A DNA stretch of 64,000 bases. It comes from Watersipora subatra. Taxonomy: Eukaryota; Bryozoa; Gymnolaemata; Cheilostomatida; Watersiporidae. The stretch covers positions 58,888,749-58,952,748 of the forward strand of contig NC_088717.1 of assembly GCF_963576615.1 (NCBI RefSeq), read 5' to 3'. Of this stretch, positions 61,301 to 64,000 are shown piece by piece. The translations under genes and the position numbers were made by a program. Position 1 is the stretch's first letter. The number at the start of each line of letters is the position of its first letter. The notes under the pieces are model-generated. The model saw only the letters and a program-made list of their open reading frames with translations, was not told the origin of the DNA and ran no database searches.

Positions 61301-63899
61301 TTAAAACAAAATTACTATCTGTACTATCCTCAAAAAAATTAAAAAGCGAACTCATTTGAGTTGAGTTTGGAGGACGATAGTATGCCACGAAACAAACACG
61401 GATGCCGTAAATGATCAACTTGACAACAAGCATTTCCTCAAGGGGATCAACGAAGGAACTCAATACTTGGACATCTTTAGTTAATTTCATTGCGACTAAA
61501 ATGCCACCGCTTTTTGTTGGCCGATCTCTGCGAAAAATTTCATAATCCCCTAACTTTAGCTCATTGCTAGAAACCAGTGGATCCAAGCAAGTTTCAGTGA
61601 GTACGATGACAAGTGGACTGTAGTCTCGGACAAGGGTTTCCAAATAGTGTGTTTTATTTCGGATACTATTGCAGTTCCATAAAATCAATGTCATGGCTGA
61701 GTATTTCTAATGGTCTCCCTATTTGATAATTTTTGGAGAACCCTCTCAAACAAAGGGCAGTCACCGTGGCTCGTTGCATCATGATCCAACGACCCACAGT
61801 TACAGCACTTTAGAGGGTTAGTGCAATTTTTGTGGTCATTCTCTGGAGGGATTTCCTCACTGCAACGGCAACAAATTTTGTTAGAAGAGCATTTTGATGC
61901 GAGATGGCCATACCCCCAGCATTTGTAGCACTGAAGAGGCCTTGGCTTGGGTGGACGGGCCCTCTCGACATTTAGCTTTAAGCAAAGTTGCTGGATATAA
62001 ATCCCATCCTCAATTGCATTGTGCAGATCATTCATTTCCCTAAAAATAAATTTTACGGTGCCGGAAGCTGTTTTGTTCCTAGACATAAATCTGACAACCT
62101 TATCACAAGAAGGGTAAGTTAACTTAACATAATCAAGTAATTCATTTTCGGAAATATTTTCAGGGACCCCAAAGCAAACACCTTCCATGCGCGGTGAAGG
62201 TCTTTGAGGGCGTCTTAGCTTACAATTTTCAGTTGTGGGATTCCATTTTTCCAGTAGCTGATCAACAGATGAAGATTTCTCAAACTGTATCATTAGTTTA
62301 GGGTCGTTTTTATCATGTTCAAACCGATTCAAAAACATAATAATCGGATTGTCTAACAGGTTGCTGATACTGTGCCTGATGGCCACATGATTGAGCGCCA
62401 GAGCTTTGTTGCCAAAGCTATGTACAACAACACATTTGCTGGGATCAAAATCCACTCTATTAGAACGAAGTTTAGCCGTTTTTGGATGGCTCACTAGTGT
62501 GGCATCAGGCTGATTTGGTGATTTGACTACTGAGCTAAAAGTTTTAATGTGAGCAGAGCCGGTGCCCATGGGCTGTTGTTCTGTCTGAGTAAGATCAATG
62601 TTATCATTAGTGCAGGAATTCTTTAGATGTTCTATGAGATTGTTTGTTGCATTTAATTGAACTCTGAACTCGGTTAGGGTAGTAGCAAGTTTTGTTTCTA
62701 ATGTTTCAGTGATCTCGATCCGGATTTATTATAAGCAGATATAATAAACATATTTCTTTATTGTTGGCATTGTTGTTGTTAGTTAAATTACGTACAGTAG
62801 GTTAGGTCTACGGCTTGAATTAATGTTTATTTTATTATTGTAAAACATAAGTTTGAGATAGTTAAATATTTATTTTATTAATATTTATTTCTGTTACATA
62901 TCGCTGTCAAAACCGTTCTACATTCAACACAACCAACTTTCAAACTGTATATTACAATATATTTTACTTTTAACATTCCATTTCAGATATATAATAAACA
63001 TATTTGATTATTGCTGTTGTTAGTTTAATTACTTACAGTGATTTAGGTCTACAGCTTGAATTAATATTTATTTTAACCAACAAACAACTTTCAAATTGTA
63101 TATTACACGGCAGCTTGCCATTTACTTTTAATATTGCATTTCAATATAATAAGAGATATAATAAACATATATCATTATTGCTGTTGTTATTTAAATTACG
63201 TACAGTAGTTTAGGTCTACAGCTTGAATTAATATTTATTTTATTATTGTAAAACATAAGTTTTAGATAGTTAATTATTTATTTTATTAATATTTATTTCT
63301 GTTACATTTCTGTTATTTCTGTTGCGTCTTTTTAGAGTCGTGCTCCCTCAAATTTATTTTATATCATCTCAAACAAGTCTCATTTACATTATACTCTGTC
63401 AATTCCTGCTGAGAACTACTTTTTCGACAACTAACAGTACCCTTTCTTTTTTCCATTACTACTTTGGTCGTGGGCTGTATGACAGTGGAATTTCTAGTAT
63501 ATTAATGTTAATTACCACTCTTCTCTATATCTTATATCTGAGTGAGACTTGCTGAATCTTCTTGTTATAAAAATCTATTTTCTCACTGTAATCAGATGTT
63601 CATCAACTCTAAATATCAACATCTAGACAGCAACCGATTAAAGCCCTGAAAATATGTTTAATAGTATGATTGCTATGTTAGCAGTCTTGTTACATTCATC
63701 ATGTGTTTTAGTGACACGAAAAGAATTCACTCACATGCTCGGCAAGACGGCAGCAAACATTGTTTTTCCATCAGAGCGAACCTTCCAGGAATACGAGCAG
63801 TACGTAGTCAACTTGTTAACAGCTCTCACCCAGCTGCCTCATGCTGACGCTACAAAAAGTGACCTTCACCGTAGCAAATTGGCTCTAAAACATTTACGG
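46348..63899 (+). CDS. RLR-B: RIG-I-like receptor DExH helicase (partial, 3' end outside window)
   Basis: Paralogue of RLR-A. Eleven exons, all GT-AG with matching phases: 46348-46450 (ATG first, in-frame TGA upstream), 46972-47049, 47584-47628, 49665-49832, 50059-50178, 51298-51489, 51716-51810, 53759-54016, 54152-54305, 54449-54541, 63712-63899; 1494 coding bases, about 498 residues so far. Exons 1-5 encode an acidic, Ser/Pro-rich N-terminus without a recognisable CARD. Exon 6 has LRSYQ and Walker A PTGSGKT; exon 7 motif Ia ([11 protein letters not shown]); exon 8 DEMH motif II; exon 9 [11 protein letters not shown] (motif III). Exons 10-11 give the helical insertion region, including [12 protein letters not shown] and ALKHLR, as in RIG-I. 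Helicase domain 2 and the RNA-binding C-terminus lie past the right edge. Introns hold minisatellites and, in the 9.2-kb last intron, several transposons. The 48.1-49.66 kb stretch of intron 3 and 53.30-53.76 kb show nothing recognisable. Confidence 0.87.
47296..47338. repeat. Perfect 20-bp-arm palindrome in RLR-B intron 2
   Basis: Arms AGCAAGTAATATGTTGTACA (47296-47315) and its exact reverse complement (47319-47338) flank a GCG loop. Confidence 0.95.
47755..48110. repeat. Degenerate ~23-bp repeat in RLR-B intron 3
   Basis: Loose repeats of GGTAGTTTCAGTTTTAGA-like words, first tightly at 47755-47870 and again at 48000-48100. Much more diverged than the other arrays. Confidence 0.6.
50425..51045. 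repeat. Minisatellite, 30-35-bp unit, in RLR-B intron 5
   Basis: About 18 copies of a unit containing GTCTATGTATAACTCTATCA and GTTGTTGTAGACTGA. Some copies lack five bases (AACTACCAG variant). Confidence 0.95.
51298..51489 (+). CDS. RLR-B exon with Walker A motif
   Basis: Acceptor TGTGCAG before 51298, donor GTAATT at 51490. It encodes [18 protein letters not shown], then [15 protein letters not shown], then [18 protein letters not shown]. It aligns directly with the RLR-A exon 5918-6100, with the same phase 1 on both sides. Confidence 0.9.
52070..53295. repeat. Minisatellite, 23-bp unit, in RLR-B intron 7
   Basis: About 53 copies of TATTATGGTATATTGTATAA plus TAG, with GGTATACTG, GCTATATTG and CGGTATATTG variants in a pattern that suggests higher-order duplication. 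Confidence 0.95.
53759..54016 (+). CDS. RLR-B exon with DExH (DEMH) motif II
   Basis: Phase 0 on both sides, 86 codons. It contains [48 protein letters not shown] and ends LPQ. The matching RLR-A exon has 92 codons. Methionine stands where vertebrate RLRs have the cysteine of DECH. Confidence 0.9.
54955..55420 (+). mobile_element. Dispersed repeat family R1, copy 4 (uninterrupted)
   Basis: The longest uninterrupted copy: GGGTAATAAAAAAGTCTTTC, ATTTAATATATAACAACAGT, GTGTTTTGTGTAGTTCAAAT, CTGTTTTGCTACGAATAC, AAAAATTATTTGGTG and GGTATAGAAACCCAT. It shows that the two halves of copy 3 belong together. Confidence 0.75.
55421..56888. other. RLR-B intron, palindrome only
   Basis: No gene recognised. 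56240-56284 is a 21-bp-arm palindrome. Several bases around 56640-56730 are GC-richer (CCCCGGGGAGAACC) but carry no supported feature. Confidence 0.4.
56240..56284. repeat. Perfect 21-bp-arm palindrome
   Basis: Arms 56240-56260 and 56264-56284 (core GTTAGTGCTATGCATG) are exact reverse complements around TAA. Outside them GTAGTAGTAGAT and ATCTACTACTAC can extend the hairpin with bulges. Confidence 0.95.
56889..57706 (+). mobile_element. pogo/Tigger element, internally deleted
   Basis: Termini CAGTGGAACCTCGGTTTTCG and, in reverse complement, CAGTTGAACTTGGGTTCTCG, flanked by TA on both sides (56887-56888, 57707-57708) as expected for Tc1/mariner-pogo elements. At 818 bp it keeps only the 3' end of the transposase gene. 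Confidence 0.9.
57125..57319 (+). pseudogene. Tigger transposase C-terminal fragment
   Basis: The open frame reads [20 protein letters not shown], then [20 protein letters not shown] and [11 protein letters not shown], the C-terminal tail typical of Tigger transposases. The DNA-binding and DDE domains are absent. Confidence 0.8.
57836..58616. mobile_element. hAT-type MITE with 8-bp target duplication
   Basis: Termini CAGTGTTTTTCAACC and, in reverse complement, CAGTGATTTTCAACC. Exact 8-bp duplication GTATAGCT at 57828-57835 and 58617-58624. At 781 bp it has no transposase ORF. The subterminal CGGCACA words occur repeatedly at the right end. Confidence 0.93.
58625..59316. other. RLR-B intron, possible tRNA-derived SINE
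   Basis: 58990-59040 has a loose tRNA-like order ending GAGTTCTAATCCAGTACGAA, followed by an ACAGACAGA-rich tail near 59090-59120. Box A is poor, so this is a weak suggestion only; the rest shows nothing. Confidence 0.25.
59317..59950. repeat. Minisatellite, 47-bp unit
   Basis: About 13 copies of a unit containing CAGTGCACACAAACCCGCTT and CACAGATTATAGTAACATTT. Two or three copies carry a CTTAGTACAC variant. In the last visible RLR-B intron. Confidence 0.95.
60297..60787. repeat. Minisatellite, 35-bp unit, split by a 2.7-kb insertion
   Basis: About 13 copies of TATTAATGTTAATTACCACT plus CTTCTCTATATCTTA, some with an extra TATCTTA. A further copy lies at 63500-63538, beyond the block 60788-63474. 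Confidence 0.95.
61075..61265. repeat. Two diverged ~95-bp direct repeats
   Basis: Both contain CACAAAACGCTTGAA, then GACCG, then GAAACG and TGCGACAGA or GAGCGACAGA. They adjoin the broken end of the LINE endonuclease frame. Confidence 0.7.
61278..61694 (-). pseudogene. LINE ORF2 endonuclease fragment (3' truncated)
   Basis: The ATG at 61694 overlaps the ORF1 stop (ATGA). The frame reads [46 protein letters not shown] and VAYYRPPNS, the first half of an APE-type (exonuclease-endonuclease-phosphatase) domain with its Asn and Glu sites. The frame ends after 138 residues, before the GDFN and SDH motifs, and no reverse transcriptase follows. Loss of the 3' half is unusual, since LINEs usually lose the 5' part. 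Confidence 0.85.
61691..62569 (-). CDS. LINE ORF1 gag-like protein with three zinc knuckles
   Basis: Open frame of 292 residues. The middle part ([19 protein letters not shown], then [18 protein letters not shown]) looks like an RNA-recognition fold. The C-terminus has three Cys-rich knuckles: [31 protein letters not shown] and [17 protein letters not shown]. This layout is the nucleic-acid-binding ORF1p of jockey/I-like LINEs. It ends in ATGA, coupling it to ORF2. Intact as a frame, but the element itself is incomplete. Confidence 0.85.
   Translation of the reverse strand: MGTGSAHIKTFSSVVKSPNQPDATLVSHPKTAKLRSNRVDFDPSKCVVVHSFGNKALALNHVAIRHSISNLLDNPIIMFLNRFEHDKNDPKLMIQFEKSSSVDQLLEKWNPTTENCKLRRPQRPSPRMEGVCFGVPENISENELLDYVKLTYPSCDKVVRFMSRNKTASGTVKFIFREMNDLHNAIEDGIYIQQLCLKLNVERARPPKPRPLQCYKCWGYGHLASKCSSNKICCRCSEEIPPENDHKNCTNPLKCCNCGSLDHDATSHGDCPLFERVLQKLSNRETIRNTQP
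62735..63310 (-). repeat. Three tandem copies upstream of LINE ORF1 (promoter-monomer-like)
   Basis: Copies at about 62735-62905, 62985-63080 and 63140-63310 share GATATAATAAACATAT, TTAGGTCTACAGCTTGAATT and AAATATTTATTTTATTAATA. They lie directly upstream of ORF1 on the LINE's own strand, where 5' UTR monomers would lie. Confidence 0.7.
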
Positions 63900-64000
63900 G
63901 TAAGTGACCAATTATTTTTATTTCTCAAACGTGTAAACGACTATTCCTTAGTGTTTTATTTGCCACCACTTGAAAGTCTGCTTACCGGTAGCAACTATTG

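Larger units (their letters stand above)
60788..63474. mobile_element. 2.7-kb TIR-bounded block carrying LINE sequence
   Basis: CCCACGACCAAA at 60788-60799 is matched by its exact reverse complement at 63463-63474. Immediate flanks CTATATT and CTGTATG are similar, perhaps a decayed target duplication. The same 35-bp minisatellite lies on both sides. The block contains a LINE 5' half in minus orientation and two ~100-bp direct repeats at 61075-61265. It has no transposase, so it would be non-autonomous if mobile. Confidence 0.5.

Overview
This is repeat-rich, AT-rich animal DNA. The genes have many short exons joined at GT-AG introns. They encode RIG-I-like helicases and a cathepsin O-type cysteine protease, set among Ty3/gypsy elements, LINEs, pogo/Tigger and hAT elements. 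A marine invertebrate, most likely a lophotrochozoan such as a mollusc, fits best. The sequence alone does not name the species, and no bacterial or plasmid features are seen.

Three host genes can be rebuilt exon by exon with consistent splice phases. (1) RLR-A, minus strand, 2367-8535, runs off the left edge: a RIG-I-like receptor helicase with a low-complexity N-terminus, Walker A, motif Ia, DExH box and motif III. (2) Cathepsin O (CTSO), minus strand, 18194-22965, nine exons, with all catalytic residues present but a short propeptide. (3) RLR-B, plus strand, 46348-63899, eleven exons, running off the right edge: a paralogue of RLR-A with closely matching exon order and phases. RLR-A and RLR-B are transcribed away from each other, about 38 kb apart. 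Neither shows a CARD in the part visible here.

The rest is mostly mobile DNA, often nested. At 11.8-14.8 kb is a gag-only LTR element with a 715-bp MITE inside it; the LTR element itself sits in a dispersed repeat found at least four times in the window. At 27.4-37.2 kb is a Ty3/gypsy element with 149-bp LTRs that read as identical and a 5-bp target duplication. It is interrupted inside its reverse transcriptase by a 5.47-kb DNA transposon (29385-34858) with terminal inverted repeats, a 3-bp duplication, a broken multi-exon gene and a roughly 350-bp-arm fold-back. At 38.7-43.8 kb is an older, heavily mutated Ty3/gypsy element on the minus strand. The 9.2-kb last visible intron of RLR-B holds a pogo/Tigger derivative, a hAT MITE, two minisatellites and a 2.7-kb TIR-bounded block that carries the 5' half of a LINE.

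At least thirteen minisatellite arrays (units of about 16 to 77 bp) lie in the window, most of them in introns. Several stay open in all frames and give long false ORFs. One array, 77 bp in unit, has repeatedly copied the splice acceptor and first bases of the RLR-A Walker A exon. The most interesting points are the divergent RLR pair, this splice-site minisatellite, the apparently recent insertion of an already broken DNA transposon into a young Ty3 copy, and the TIR-bounded LINE block.
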